Assembly: GCA_965222975.1 (NCBI GenBank)
Contig: CBDCVJ010000069.1
Span: 3,840 to 67,839 of the forward strand
Length of the DNA: 64,000 nucleotides
Direction: 5' to 3'
Origin: UBA6168 sp965222975
Lineage (GTDB): Bacteria; Bacteroidota; Bacteroidia; Chitinophagales; Saprospiraceae
Each line of letters begins with the position of its first letter. Position 1 is the stretch's first letter. This document shows positions 35,170-44,279 of this stretch, piece after piece. Position numbers and translations under genes: made by a program. The notes beneath the pieces were generated by a model, which saw only the letters and a list, made by a program, of their open reading frames with translations, searched no databases and was not told the origin of the DNA.

Positions 35170-35206
35170 AGGTTGGCATAATGTCCACGCCCAACCTCCA
35201 ATATTT

Positions 35207-35632
35207 TTAATGAGAAAATTCCCCAGCACTCACATTTATCCCGTTAAGCAACAACAGCATAACTAACCCAACAAACCCAATAATTGCCCCAATTACGATG
35301 AACAATATTCCGACATAAGGAATTGCAAGGCCGAGTAAAATAAACAGGCCACCCAGCGCCAGAACAATTAGGCTGATAACACTCAAATCAAGACTTGCCC
35401 CAAACCTACCTTTCTTCCTCAATTTGGCTAATCTTTTTTCCATCTTTTGTTGAAACCGCCTTAGGCGTTTTTCCTTCTTTTTTTGTTTTTGAGAATATTT
35501 GTTTGAGGAATTGTTTCTTATATTATTTTCGAAAGAAATCGATTTTTCGGAAATGCTGATTGCTCCATTTACCGGAGTATTAAATAAAATTGTTGAAAAT
35601 AAAAGCGAGGAAATGAATAAAATATTTTTCAT
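35207..35632 (-). CDS. Small membrane protein of unknown function
   Basis: A 141-residue protein with a signal peptide (ILFISSLLFSTILFNTPVNG, about 4-23), a basic Lys/Arg-rich stretch (QKQKKKEKRLRRFQQKMEKR, about 48-68) and two adjacent hydrophobic helices with Gly-rich packing (about 83-130). Small proteins with this SP-basic-two-TM layout are common and uncharacterised in Bacteroidota. Convergent with the kinase gene; no partner apparent. Confidence 0.6.
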   Translation of the reverse strand: MKNILFISSLLFSTILFNTPVNGAISISEKSISFENNIRNNSSNKYSQKQKKKEKRLRRFQQKMEKRLAKLRKKGRFGASLDLSVISLIVLALGGLFILLGLAIPYVGILFIVIGAIIGFVGLVMLLLLNGINVSAGEFSH

Positions 35633-35791
35633 TTAAAAAAAGGGTTTTATTGCACTGCATAAGTGAAAACCTTTGACGCAGTGTCATGATTAATATTGGG
35701 TGAAAAACAGTACAGAAGCAACTGGAAAAAAGATGTCAAAAAGGAAAGAATACCCCTATGAAGAAAAAGAATCAATAAAAATTCAAAATAT

Positions 35792-35827
35792 AAAAAGCCT
35801 GCTCCAATTTTTTGGAGCAGGCTTTTT
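35792..35827. terminator. Bidirectional terminator
   Basis: AAAAAGCCTGCTCCAA and its exact complement form a 16-bp stem with a TTTT loop and flanking A/T runs. It lies 49 nt after the stop of the TPM-domain gene on the minus strand. Confidence 0.9.
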
Positions 35828-35875
35828 GTCCCGATTTTTTACATCAGGCCGTATTGATAAGATAGTCTAAATAAA

Positions 35876-36640
35876 TCACCATCCGCCACCAGCACCGCCA
35901 CCGCCGAATCCACCGCCGCCGAATCCACCAAATCCGCCGCCACCAAATCCACCACCACCGTCCCAAGAACCTCTTCCACCGCCGCCCGGGCCGATGATGA
36001 TCCACCCGCCGCCGCCCGAATCATAACGGCCACCTCGGTAATATCCACCACCGCCGCCTTTGCTAATGATAATTACAATAACAATGAAAATGATAATAAA
36101 TAAAAGCACTTCCCAAGGAAAGTCATCCCGGTACACTTGGTCATTGGTATATTCGCCGCTACCAAGTTTCATTATAATGTCAGTGGCTTTATTGAGACCT
36201 CCATAGTAATCCTGACTTCTAAAACTGGGAGCGATCACTTGGTCAATAATGCGTCGAGCCATAGCATCGGGCAAAAAACCCTCGGCGCCATAACCTGTTT
36301 GAATACGAAGTTTTCGGTCTTGAAAAGCGATATATAATAGTACGCCATTATTTTTCCCCTGCCGACCAATGCCCCATTTTTCCGCCAACCGATGGGAATA
36401 TTCAAACATATCACCACCCTCAACCGAATTTTCAATGACGACGGCAATTTGGGTGGAGGTGGAATCGTCATAAGCCACCAACTTCCGCTCCATCGCAGCT
36501 ACTTGATTGCTGGAAAGAAGACCTACAAAATCATTTACCAATCGAGGAGGATTAGGAGCAGGGGGAGGCTCCTTGCTAAACACCTGAAACGGCAACAGCA
36601 ATAAAAGAATGGGATATATTTTTTTTGAAATAAAATTCAA
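35876..36640 (-). CDS. TPM-domain membrane protein with Gly-rich tail (YgcG-like)
   Basis: A 254-residue protein. Signal peptide at 1-22 (ILLLLLPFQVFS), a TPM domain (about 33-170: LVNDFVGLLSSNQVAAMERKL, GVLLYIAFQDRKLRIQTGYG, DAMARRIIDQVIAPSFR), one membrane helix (about 180-197, LLFIIIFIVIVIIIS), then an extreme Gly-rich tail with repeated GGGGFGG units ending GGGAGGGW. This is the usual YgcG architecture. Third gene of lemA-TPM-TPM; the function of LemA/TPM pairs is not settled but they are often envelope-linked. Confidence 0.9.
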   Translation of the reverse strand: MNFISKKIYPILLLLLPFQVFSKEPPPAPNPPRLVNDFVGLLSSNQVAAMERKLVAYDDSTSTQIAVVIENSVEGGDMFEYSHRLAEKWGIGRQGKNNGVLLYIAFQDRKLRIQTGYGAEGFLPDAMARRIIDQVIAPSFRSQDYYGGLNKATDIIMKLGSGEYTNDQVYRDDFPWEVLLFIIIFIVIVIIISKGGGGGYYRGGRYDSGGGGWIIIGPGGGGRGSWDGGGGFGGGGFGGFGGGGFGGGGAGGGW

Positions 36641-36996
36641 GGAAATATTAATTAAAATAAAAATAAAGCGACCAACAATAAAATTGGTGAATTAAATCAG
36701 TTATAAAACACCAATTTTCAAAATTTATGGTTCTGTGATAAACTCCATGAAAGACTGACTATAGTGCCAGTGATTTAGAGGAAAGAAATATTTTTTCAAA
36801 ATATTTCTTTCCTCTAAATCACTGGCAGGGAGGGGGGTGAAAAAATAAAAAAAATTCATTTATTTTACCTCCTTCTTGTTTTTCGTCGCTCCACGGAAAT
36901 TGTCAAAGAATGAAATTTATTTTTCTAAAAAAAATGAAAATAAATTAATCGGTTTAAATTGGTTTATGATTAACTTATAATTTAATTTTCATTTTT
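36641..36996. other. Gene-free stretch with a perfect 30-bp inverted repeat
   Basis: A 356-bp very AT-rich gap between the two TPM genes. Its main feature is the inverted repeat at 36765-36827; no gene was recognised. Confidence 0.6.
36765..36827. repeat. Perfect 30-bp inverted repeat with 3-nt loop
   Basis: Arms 36765-36794 and 36798-36827 are exact complements. Core sequence TGCCAGTGATTTAGAGGAAA. With a three-base spacer this is a near-perfect cruciform-forming palindrome of 63 bp. Confidence 0.9.
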
Positions 36997-37425
36997 TTAT
37001 CCATAAGAAATCTCATCCGGCAGTTCGTTTTTGTCTTTAGAAGTCCTCTGAAAATGTTCTTTCAATTTTTGCCCTGAAAGCTTTATCGCTTCTATCACCC
37101 CTTCGGTAAATTCTCCTTTCCGGAAATGATCTTGCATCAAATCCCTAACATCATCCCAAAAATCGGGCGGCACTTTTTCATTGATACCCTTATCGCCAAT
37201 GATGGCAAACCGGTGCATGGAAGGCACGATGAAAATCAGCACCCCGTTGCGCTCATCCGTACTATCCATTTCCAGTTCATGAAACACGCGTGCTCCCACA
37301 TTGAGTACATCCCCGATCAATTCTTTTTCAAGGTGTACCCGTATTTCACCGGAGGTATGCCCCTCCGCCTCCCGGATGGCGGCAATGATACGCTTCTCCT
37401 GTTCTGTTGTGAAAAATTTGACCAC
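36997..37425 (-). CDS. TPM-domain protein
   Basis: A 142-residue protein from a GTG start. The frame remains open to 37494, but the first 23 codons would be a translation of the ACCATTCACCATTTACC repeat (HHSPFTAHH), so VVKFFTTEQEKRIIAAIREA with GTG at 37425 is chosen. The TPM domain is complete: HTSGEIRVHLEKEL, DERNGVLIFIVPSMHRFAIIGD and HFRKGEFTEGVIEAIKLSG. No signal peptide or membrane helix, so it appears cytoplasmic. Second gene of the lemA operon. Confidence 0.88.
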   Translation of the reverse strand: MVKFFTTEQEKRIIAAIREAEGHTSGEIRVHLEKELIGDVLNVGARVFHELEMDSTDERNGVLIFIVPSMHRFAIIGDKGINEKVPPDFWDDVRDLMQDHFRKGEFTEGVIEAIKLSGQKLKEHFQRTSKDKNELPDEISYG

Positions 37426-37503
37426 TCGATAATGGTGAGCGGTAAATGGTGAATGGTGAATGGCGCTTTTCAAATCAGGCCGTTCACCATTCATTATTTA
37501 CCA
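37426..37503. repeat. Simple inverted repeat between lemA and TPM gene
   Basis: GGTGAGCGGTAAATGGTGAA... and TTCACCATTCATTATTTACC are built from the same complementary 7-8-nt words. The whole 78-nt gap is repeat. Confidence 0.65.
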
Positions 37504-38088
37504 TTAAAATTCGACTTTAGGTGCATTTTGTGAACCCTCTTCCGCCTCGAACATAGCCTTGTCTGAGAAGCCAAAAATGTTCGCCCAAAAGTTGGCAGGA
37601 AAACGGCGCACAGCCTTGTTATAGTCGGAAACGGTATCGTTGAATTTGTTTCGGGCTACTTTGATGCGGTTTTCGGTACCTTCCAATTGTGCCTGCAAGT
37701 CGCGGAAAGCTTCGGTTGCTCGGAGTTCTGGATAGTTTTCAGTCACCATCAGTAAGCGGCCAAGAGCAGAGGATAGTTCTCCTTGGGCAGACTGGAATTC
37801 AGCTAATTGTTCGGGAGTGATATTTTTTGGGTCAATGTTGATGCTGGTGGCACGGGCACGAGCAGAAGTAACAGCGGACAAGGTGGATTGCTCAAAATCC
37901 GCAGCTCCTTTCACCGTGTTTACCAGGTTGGGAATCAAATCGGCCCGGCGCTGGTAATCACTTTGGACATCTGCCCAGGCATTTTCCACTTCTACGTCCC
38001 GCTCCACAAAACCGTTATAAGTATTGCAACCAGAGAAGGCAGCGATCAAGCCGAAAATGATAATTGCTAGGATGAGTACAGGTCTCAT
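37504..38088 (-). CDS. lemA: LemA family protein
   Basis: A 194-residue protein with an N-terminal hydrophobic anchor/lipobox-like start (LILAIIIFGLIAAFSGCNTYN) and the LemA three-helix core: VENAWADVQSDYQRRADLIPNLVNTVKGAADFE, then LGRLLMVTENYPELRATEAF and NKFNDTVSDYNKAVRRFPANFWANIFGF. First gene of the lemA-TPM-TPM set. LemA is an envelope protein of unsettled biochemical role, commonly paired with TPM proteins as here. Confidence 0.95.
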   Translation of the reverse strand: MRPVLILAIIIFGLIAAFSGCNTYNGFVERDVEVENAWADVQSDYQRRADLIPNLVNTVKGAADFEQSTLSAVTSARARATSINIDPKNITPEQLAEFQSAQGELSSALGRLLMVTENYPELRATEAFRDLQAQLEGTENRIKVARNKFNDTVSDYNKAVRRFPANFWANIFGFSDKAMFEAEEGSQNAPKVEF

Positions 38089-38233
38089 TGTATAAATGTT
38101 TTTGTTTTGAAAAAATGGCTCTTAGACTTTAAAAGCCAGACTTGTTTTTGATAAAGAAATAACAGAAAGTCACCTAGGGTTGAGGTCATCCCGTCATTAT
38201 TCTGCAAACATCGGTAAAATATGGATAAAAGAA

Positions 38234-38262
38234 GCTATTGGCCGTTCGCTATTGGCCGTTCG
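38234..38262. repeat. Tandem 14-nt repeat at the symporter stop codon
   Basis: Two copies of CTATTGGCCGTTCG side by side. The C-terminal residues ERPIANGQ of the symporter and its stop codon are read from these copies. Confidence 0.8.
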
Positions 38263-39977
38263 CTTTTTCCGATAAAGACACTTAGTATTAAACTACAAAG
38301 TACTACCGTCCCAGCACCGATCGGATTCAACCATAAAAAGCCTAGGTCTTCCACCCCATCCGCCCGGTCGGAGAAATAAACAAACAGAACGACTGCTTCT
38401 CCGATTAAAGCGCTAATAAAAACAGGGGTAGCACTAATTTTTTTAAACCCAAATGCGACGATAAAAATACCGAGTATAGTGCCGTACAACAATGACCCAA
38501 CTATATTGACTGCTTGTATTAAATTTTCAAACAGCAAAATGAAGGAGGCAAAAAATATGACCAGTGCGCCCCAGCCGACAGTCATGACTTTGGATACACG
38601 TAAGTAGTGGCCATCCGATTTATTTGTGGCCATACTTCTTTTGTAAATGTCAATGACCGATGTTGTGGCCAATGCATTCAGTTCAGAAGCTATGGAGGAC
38701 ATGGCAGCGCAAAAGATAACAGCCAACAAAAGGCCGATCATGCCACGGGGCAGATAATTCACCACAAAAGTGATGAAAACATAGTCCTTATCATTTGCTT
38801 CAAGTGCCTTGCCCGTTTCAGCAGAGTAGTCATCGATGAGGCCGTCAAGGTCTTTTCGGAGTGCTAATTCTTTGTCGTTCAAATCTTTCACTTTCTCCGT
38901 AGCAGCCTGAATTGCCACCTCATCTTGCCTTTTTTGGGCGTCCACCAATTTGAGTACTTCTTGTTGTTTTTCCTCAAATACGCCAGTAAACTCCTCTTTA
39001 ATATCATCCACTTTTGGGCGATAAGTATCGCTATCTTCCAATTTATTTAAATTGGCCTTATTATAATGCACGGGCGGCTTGGTAAACTGGAAAAACAAGA
39101 ACACCAATATTCCCGTGAACAGCACAAATGCCTGCATCGGCACTTTTATAAAACCATTGAACAACAAGCCCAAGCTGCTCTCCCGCAGCGACTTGCCAGA
39201 TAAATATCTTTGTACTTGTGACTGATCCGTACCGAAATAGGAAAGGAACAGGAACAATGCCGCGGTAGTACCAGTCCAGACATTATAACGCTCCGTCCAA
39301 CTGAACTCCAGATCAAACATATCCATCTTCCCCAACGAATCCGCCACACTTATCGCATCTGTCACCCCAACCCCCTGTGGAAATTGACTGACTATAATAA
39401 ATGCCGTTGCCACCAGCCCCAATAGAATTACGATCATCTGTTGCTTTTGGGTAACGCTCACCGCTGTCGTGCCACCAAATACGGTGTAAAAAGTTACTAC
39501 TGCACCTGTCAGTATTATTGTTGTCTGCAAATCCCAGCCCATGATATTGGCCAACACAATGCTCGGCGCTGCAATAGTAAAACCTGCGGCCATACCCCTC
39601 GAAAAGAGAAATAGAATAGCGGCCAGCGTTCTGGTTTTTAAATCAAAACGCCCTTCCAAGTACTCATAAGCTGTATAAACATTTAACCGATAATATATGG
39701 GCAACACGAATATGACCAATAAGATCATAGCGATGGGCATACCGTAATAAAACTGTACGAACCGCATCCCGTCGTCATATGCCTGGCCTGGAGTGGAGAG
39801 AAAAGTAATAGCACTGGCCTGCGTCGCCATAACGGAAAGCCCGATCGTCCACCAGGTCAGTTCCCGATCCCCCATGAGGTAACTTTTGACACTGCTGACG
39901 TTTCGGGTTTTCCAAACGCCATAAGCGATAATACCTATCAGTACGGCGAACATGACAGTCCAGTCTATCCAATGCAT
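38235..39977 (-). CDS. Sodium:solute symporter (SSS family)
   Basis: A 580-residue inner-membrane symporter with about 13 helices. Family features: DRELTWWTIGLSVMATQASAITFLSTPGQAY (TM1-2 region), GGTTAVSVTQKQQMIVILLG, FLSYFGTDQSQVQRYLSGKS and FCAAMSSIASELNALATTSV. The ATG at 39977 is chosen; the longer frame to 40067 reads through intergenic simple sequence. Odd: between two helices lies a hydrophilic insert of about 100 residues (from KPPVHYNKANLNK to GKALEANDKDY) rich in Glu/Lys/Asp and likely coiled coil. The last eight residues come from a tandem repeat. The substrate cannot be told; sugars, sialic acid or amino acids are possible. Confidence 0.92.
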   Translation of the reverse strand: MHWIDWTVMFAVLIGIIAYGVWKTRNVSSVKSYLMGDRELTWWTIGLSVMATQASAITFLSTPGQAYDDGMRFVQFYYGMPIAMILLVIFVLPIYYRLNVYTAYEYLEGRFDLKTRTLAAILFLFSRGMAAGFTIAAPSIVLANIMGWDLQTTIILTGAVVTFYTVFGGTTAVSVTQKQQMIVILLGLVATAFIIVSQFPQGVGVTDAISVADSLGKMDMFDLEFSWTERYNVWTGTTAALFLFLSYFGTDQSQVQRYLSGKSLRESSLGLLFNGFIKVPMQAFVLFTGILVFLFFQFTKPPVHYNKANLNKLEDSDTYRPKVDDIKEEFTGVFEEKQQEVLKLVDAQKRQDEVAIQAATEKVKDLNDKELALRKDLDGLIDDYSAETGKALEANDKDYVFITFVVNYLPRGMIGLLLAVIFCAAMSSIASELNALATTSVIDIYKRSMATNKSDGHYLRVSKVMTVGWGALVIFFASFILLFENLIQAVNIVGSLLYGTILGIFIVAFGFKKISATPVFISALIGEAVVLFVYFSDRADGVEDLGFLWLNPIGAGTVVLCSLILSVFIGKSERPIANGQ

Positions 39978-40203
39978 GAGGCGGCTGTTAGCTGCTCCAA
40001 AGGAGTCCCTTTGGGATTTGCTATCGGCATTTGGCTTTTTTTGCGAAGCAAGTCTTTCTTCCGGCAAATTTTAGAAAGGGTTGATTGGCTAATAGCAAAC
40101 GATTTAAAAAGCAGCAAATATGGGAAATAAAATTGGGGGAATTAGGAAATTGGGAAATTAGTGGGTTGAGAAAACCGATTATCGAATTCCACAATTCCCC
40201 AAT

Positions 40204-43200
40204 CTACTCAACAACAACCCTTTCGATGGCCACCGCATTGCCTGATGCCAATCGCACCACATAAACACCTGATGGATAGCCCATCAGGTCAAGCGATGTT
40301 GAAACAGTACCTTCTCCCATTATTTTTTCCAATAACAATATGCCATTGATGGAAAATACTTTTACTGCAATCTGCTCATTTAACGGAACTGAACTTTTTA
40401 TAAAAAAAACACCGTGGGTTGGGTTTGGTAAAATTTCCAATTGTAAGCCATTGATATCCACTACTGCATTGGCTTTTTCCGTTGTGAAACTGAACGGCGC
40501 CGAAGTCGTGCCACCACAATTATTAAATGCAGTGATCCGCCAATAATAAGTGGTGAGATGTTCGAGCATGATAGGTAAGGCGACAGTTGCCTGCTGCTGA
40601 GTTATTTCATAAACGATGTCGTTGAAATCATCGTCCAAGGCCAGTTCAAATTTATAACTAGTTGCACCTGCAACTGCATCCCAAACCAACGATGGCTCGA
40701 CATTCACATCCGTAGCCATATTGGAGGGATCAATTAGGTCGGCCTGCCCTGCCGCTCCTTCCACCTCTAAGGTCAATGTTTCCGAGACGCTGTTGACCCC
40801 GTCATCTCCATTTATCGAAATCATATAAATGCCTGGATCGACGTTGTTCAATGCGATTTCGACGTCCACATTTTCATTTGAAAAAACAGGGTTGGCAGAA
40901 AAGGAAACGGTAGCCCCGGTGGGCAATCCTCCATTTGACAAATTGACGCCACTTGCTTCAAAACATGCGCCTACGGACAGGGGAACATTCACCGTTCCAA
41001 AATTGCATATGGTGAAATTTGCTTGGCTTGCAGCAAACGATAAATCTTTCTCAGTGGTGAAACTATAGACTTCGGCCACATCGGAATCCCCACAATCATT
41101 GGAGGCAATCACTTGCCAATAATAAGTAGTGCAATATTCTAAATCATCTAATATGGATGAATTGGTTGGGGTATTTCCCTCCGAAATGACATTTGTAAAA
41201 TCAGGGTCGGTGGCAACTTGAAATTGGTAGTCCACACCTGCAATGTCCGACCAACTGATCGGAGTGTTTAAAGGGACACCTGTTGCATTTTGTAATGGGG
41301 AGACAGCCGTTGGTGCGTCGGGTAAGTCTTCTTCTACTATCCATTCAATTTCTGTGCTGCCGATACCGGTGCCGTCATCCGCCAATATTTCTACATTAAA
41401 TACGCCGAGCAGTGTTGCGCCACTCAATGTGACATTTACCTGCTCGCCAGGCATTGCGGGATTGGGATCGAAGGTAGCAGTAGCGCCTGTTGGGAGATTG
41501 CTGGCAGAAAGACTGGCCCCATTCACCGCATTAAACCCACTTCCCAGGGTAAGGATAAATGAAGAGGTTCCACCAGGGCAGTTTTCGACTTCATCTGCAA
41601 ATGATATAATGGAAAGGTCAGTGGTGTCAATGATGCAAATATCCAACGCCCAGTTGTGGAGAGTACCCCCGTCTTGATCAACATCATCATAAACAGTTAG
41701 CGTCCAGTTACCTTTGGCCTCTTCATCAACGAATGCCGAAAGTGCCATCGATGGTTGAAAAATGCCTGTGAGGGCAGGAGGGGTGGTATTGCACATGCCA
41801 TCCAACACAGAATAAGGGTTAGATGCTTCATCATCAAAGCTGACAAATATATTATGACCTTCGCACTCGCCGCCAAAGACATTGTTCATCAATTGGATAG
41901 TCTTACCACCAGGCGAGGTCAACTCAAAATTAAGATCGCTGACCCAAGAGTGACTAATATCAATGTTGCTCACATTCACATCATCAATAACCCCAGCCGT
42001 TGTTATTTCAATTACAGAAGTGATTGTCGTCGCCCCACTTGAGGAAATAACAATGGGCACATCCAAAGGGGCGTTAGAGGAACAAACAAGGGCTCTTGTG
42101 GAAAATAAGTACACCTCCGACCAATCGCCCTCCCCACAAACATTCATCCCTTTTACCCGCCAAAAATAGCCATGCGACTGGAGCAAGTCCATGTTTAACT
42201 GAAACTCACTTTCATCAATGCCATTGGCACTGAAAACAACGTTGTTGAAACTGTGATCAGTCGCTATTTCAATTGTAAATTCGGTACTGAAAATATCTTC
42301 CCACACAAATATTGGGGACAACGGGACATTCACCTCCCCATCCAATGGAGAAATACCGAGTACGGCGGGAACGCCGTTTGAAATAGTTAAAGAAAGTTCA
42401 GAAAAATTCGATTCCAAACCATCTGTACCAGTTACTATAAATGTGTAATCACCTGAAGGCAAAGCGTTGGTATTGTCAATGGTCAAAGTCGTACTACCAC
42501 CAGGCATGATAGGGTTGGTATCGAATGTTGCAGTCAAGCCGGCAGGCAAGTTATTGATAGACAGGCTGACAGATGTTTGAAAACCGGGACTCACAGATAT
42601 GGTGTATAGCGCTTCGGCTGGAGTACAAATCTCAACAGCATTTGGTGTGGCATTCACAAAAAGGTTGCATAGCATACCTGAACGGCCATCCATAGCGATT
42701 ATGCCAGTGTCATCGGGATCAAGCCAATTTTTTAGCCCTGTAGTGGGTGTGCCGCCACCTATCCATGACCGGGCAATTCGGCCATAAACATCAAACTCGT
42801 CAGTATTGCAGTCAGCCGCCCCTCCGAAGAGTTGGCCGACCACCCTCTTCTGTTTATTGAACAAAGGCGCTCCAGATGACCCGCCTTCTGTTGTGCCAAT
42901 ATCCCAATCGGGGATGATAATATAGCTGCCATTCGGATTGGGAGGAGGGGCGGGGCCACCGCTATAATTAGCGATATAGGTATCGTCAAATTCAAAGCTG
43001 ATGCGTTTTTCCTCGCCGTTTGGATGGTGTATGGTAATAGTCGTATCGGCAGTTGCAATATCTTCTGCGCTCCAACCTGCGTAAAAAGCATTGGCAGTAG
43101 CAGAAACAGGGTCGTCTAACTCTAAGAGCGTAAAATCCGAATTAAACCAACCTGCACGCCAGATTGACCCTGTGTTGAAATCGGACAATAAGCCATCTCC

Positions 43201-44034
43201 ATTTGTCCCACTGGGAAAGGTATTTGGTTCGCGGCAGGTACTATTGTTGAAATTCCAATAAGCCACCAGTGAGGCATCGGACCCACTGTTAAAGCCACAA
43301 TGATTGGCTGTCATAAAATATGGCGTGCAGTCCTGTCGCACATTGTTGACCAAAAATCCTGTACAAAAAATATCCCCCCCTTCTGAAATAGCTGCTACTG
43401 ATTGGATGATGTCCCGATAAGCATCCACAATCTCCCAACCATCTGCTGCACCGCAGATCACATCTAAATTGCAAGAACCGGAGGCCATTTGAGTAAACCC
43501 AATAAAGTCGTGGTTGACGTATTTCAACTCCAATTCCAGCAAATGTTTTTGTTTTTTGGGTACTTGCACCTCAATCACTAATTCATCTCCGTCGAGTACA
43601 GGCGTCCACAGTTGTTCATGCGCTTCATTATCTGCTGGTGTGAATGGCCCCATCACCCGTTCTTTATCAGGTGAATAAAGAATAAGGGTTCCTCCGCGCG
43701 GCATATTGTATTTCGTAAAACCCAAATTTAGCGATTTTGCATTTTTGGAAATGATCCGCAAACGCCAAAGGGCATGACCACTGGCAAGCGTTTCCCAATT
43801 CCCGTGGGTGCTTGGGGAAATGCTGGTTTCCAAGTTCACAGCAAATTTTGGAGCAAGGCCAGGTTTGCGGCGTTCGATTTCTGCTGCCAATAATGCGTCA
43901 TTGTCTTGCATGGGCATTACAACTTTTTCGATATCGGAAAGCGGCGTTTTTGATTTGGCGATGCGTTGGTCATTTTGGGAAAAAACAAACACACAAGTAA
44001 AAACCAGTATCAGCGAGGTCAAGAGTTTTTTCAT
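40204..44034 (-). CDS. T9SS serine protease (lysyl-endopeptidase-like) with P-domain and FN3 repeats
   Basis: A 1276-residue secreted protease. Signal peptide MKKLLTSLILVFTCVFVFSQ; a propeptide-like region to about 180; a chymotrypsin-fold protease with triad His in FMTANHCGFNSG, Asp in SDFTLLELDD and Ser in TEGGSSGAPLFNKQKR. Then Ig/FN3-like domains, a proprotein-convertase P-type domain (ISHSWVSDLNFELTSPGGKT...GNWTLTVYDDVDQDGGTLHN), more FN3 domains with AGVDYQFQVATDPDFTNV, and a T9SS type A sorting domain (EILPNPTHGVFFIKSS...YPSGVYVVRLAS). The start at 44034 is chosen, since the longer frame adds 18 codons before a perfect signal peptide. Likely role: extracellular protein degradation. Confidence 0.93.
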   Translation of the reverse strand: MKKLLTSLILVFTCVFVFSQNDQRIAKSKTPLSDIEKVVMPMQDNDALLAAEIERRKPGLAPKFAVNLETSISPSTHGNWETLASGHALWRLRIISKNAKSLNLGFTKYNMPRGGTLILYSPDKERVMGPFTPADNEAHEQLWTPVLDGDELVIEVQVPKKQKHLLELELKYVNHDFIGFTQMASGSCNLDVICGAADGWEIVDAYRDIIQSVAAISEGGDIFCTGFLVNNVRQDCTPYFMTANHCGFNSGSDASLVAYWNFNNSTCREPNTFPSGTNGDGLLSDFNTGSIWRAGWFNSDFTLLELDDPVSATANAFYAGWSAEDIATADTTITIHHPNGEEKRISFEFDDTYIANYSGGPAPPPNPNGSYIIIPDWDIGTTEGGSSGAPLFNKQKRVVGQLFGGAADCNTDEFDVYGRIARSWIGGGTPTTGLKNWLDPDDTGIIAMDGRSGMLCNLFVNATPNAVEICTPAEALYTISVSPGFQTSVSLSINNLPAGLTATFDTNPIMPGGSTTLTIDNTNALPSGDYTFIVTGTDGLESNFSELSLTISNGVPAVLGISPLDGEVNVPLSPIFVWEDIFSTEFTIEIATDHSFNNVVFSANGIDESEFQLNMDLLQSHGYFWRVKGMNVCGEGDWSEVYLFSTRALVCSSNAPLDVPIVISSSGATTITSVIEITTAGVIDDVNVSNIDISHSWVSDLNFELTSPGGKTIQLMNNVFGGECEGHNIFVSFDDEASNPYSVLDGMCNTTPPALTGIFQPSMALSAFVDEEAKGNWTLTVYDDVDQDGGTLHNWALDICIIDTTDLSIISFADEVENCPGGTSSFILTLGSGFNAVNGASLSASNLPTGATATFDPNPAMPGEQVNVTLSGATLLGVFNVEILADDGTGIGSTEIEWIVEEDLPDAPTAVSPLQNATGVPLNTPISWSDIAGVDYQFQVATDPDFTNVISEGNTPTNSSILDDLEYCTTYYWQVIASNDCGDSDVAEVYSFTTEKDLSFAASQANFTICNFGTVNVPLSVGACFEASGVNLSNGGLPTGATVSFSANPVFSNENVDVEIALNNVDPGIYMISINGDDGVNSVSETLTLEVEGAAGQADLIDPSNMATDVNVEPSLVWDAVAGATSYKFELALDDDFNDIVYEITQQQATVALPIMLEHLTTYYWRITAFNNCGGTTSAPFSFTTEKANAVVDINGLQLEILPNPTHGVFFIKSSVPLNEQIAVKVFSINGILLLEKIMGEGTVSTSLDLMGYPSGVYVVRLASGNAVAIERVVVE

Positions 44035-44162
44035 TGAAGGATAGTTTTGAAAAAAAAATAGACGTGAATTATTCGTTGTCAAACCCAACAGATTACAGCC
44101 AGCCGATTGTTCGCTGCTTTTGAATTTTGACTATGGAACTTTCGCTAAATGTATTGTATTGG

Positions 44163-44170
44163 CAAATGTA
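44163..44170 (-). promoter_or_regulatory. -7 box candidate for the protease gene
   Basis: TACATTTG on the minus strand, about 130 nt before the ATG at 44034. A TTG lies 27 nt further up, longer than optimal. Confidence 0.35.
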
Positions 44171-44279
44171 TGCCATTTCGAAAGGGCAGGGTGTTTTCAA
44201 TTCTTCATATGGCTTAGGAACGACAATAGGTGGGTGTGGCTGCAAAGATCAATGCTAAGAATGGATTTTAATAATTATT

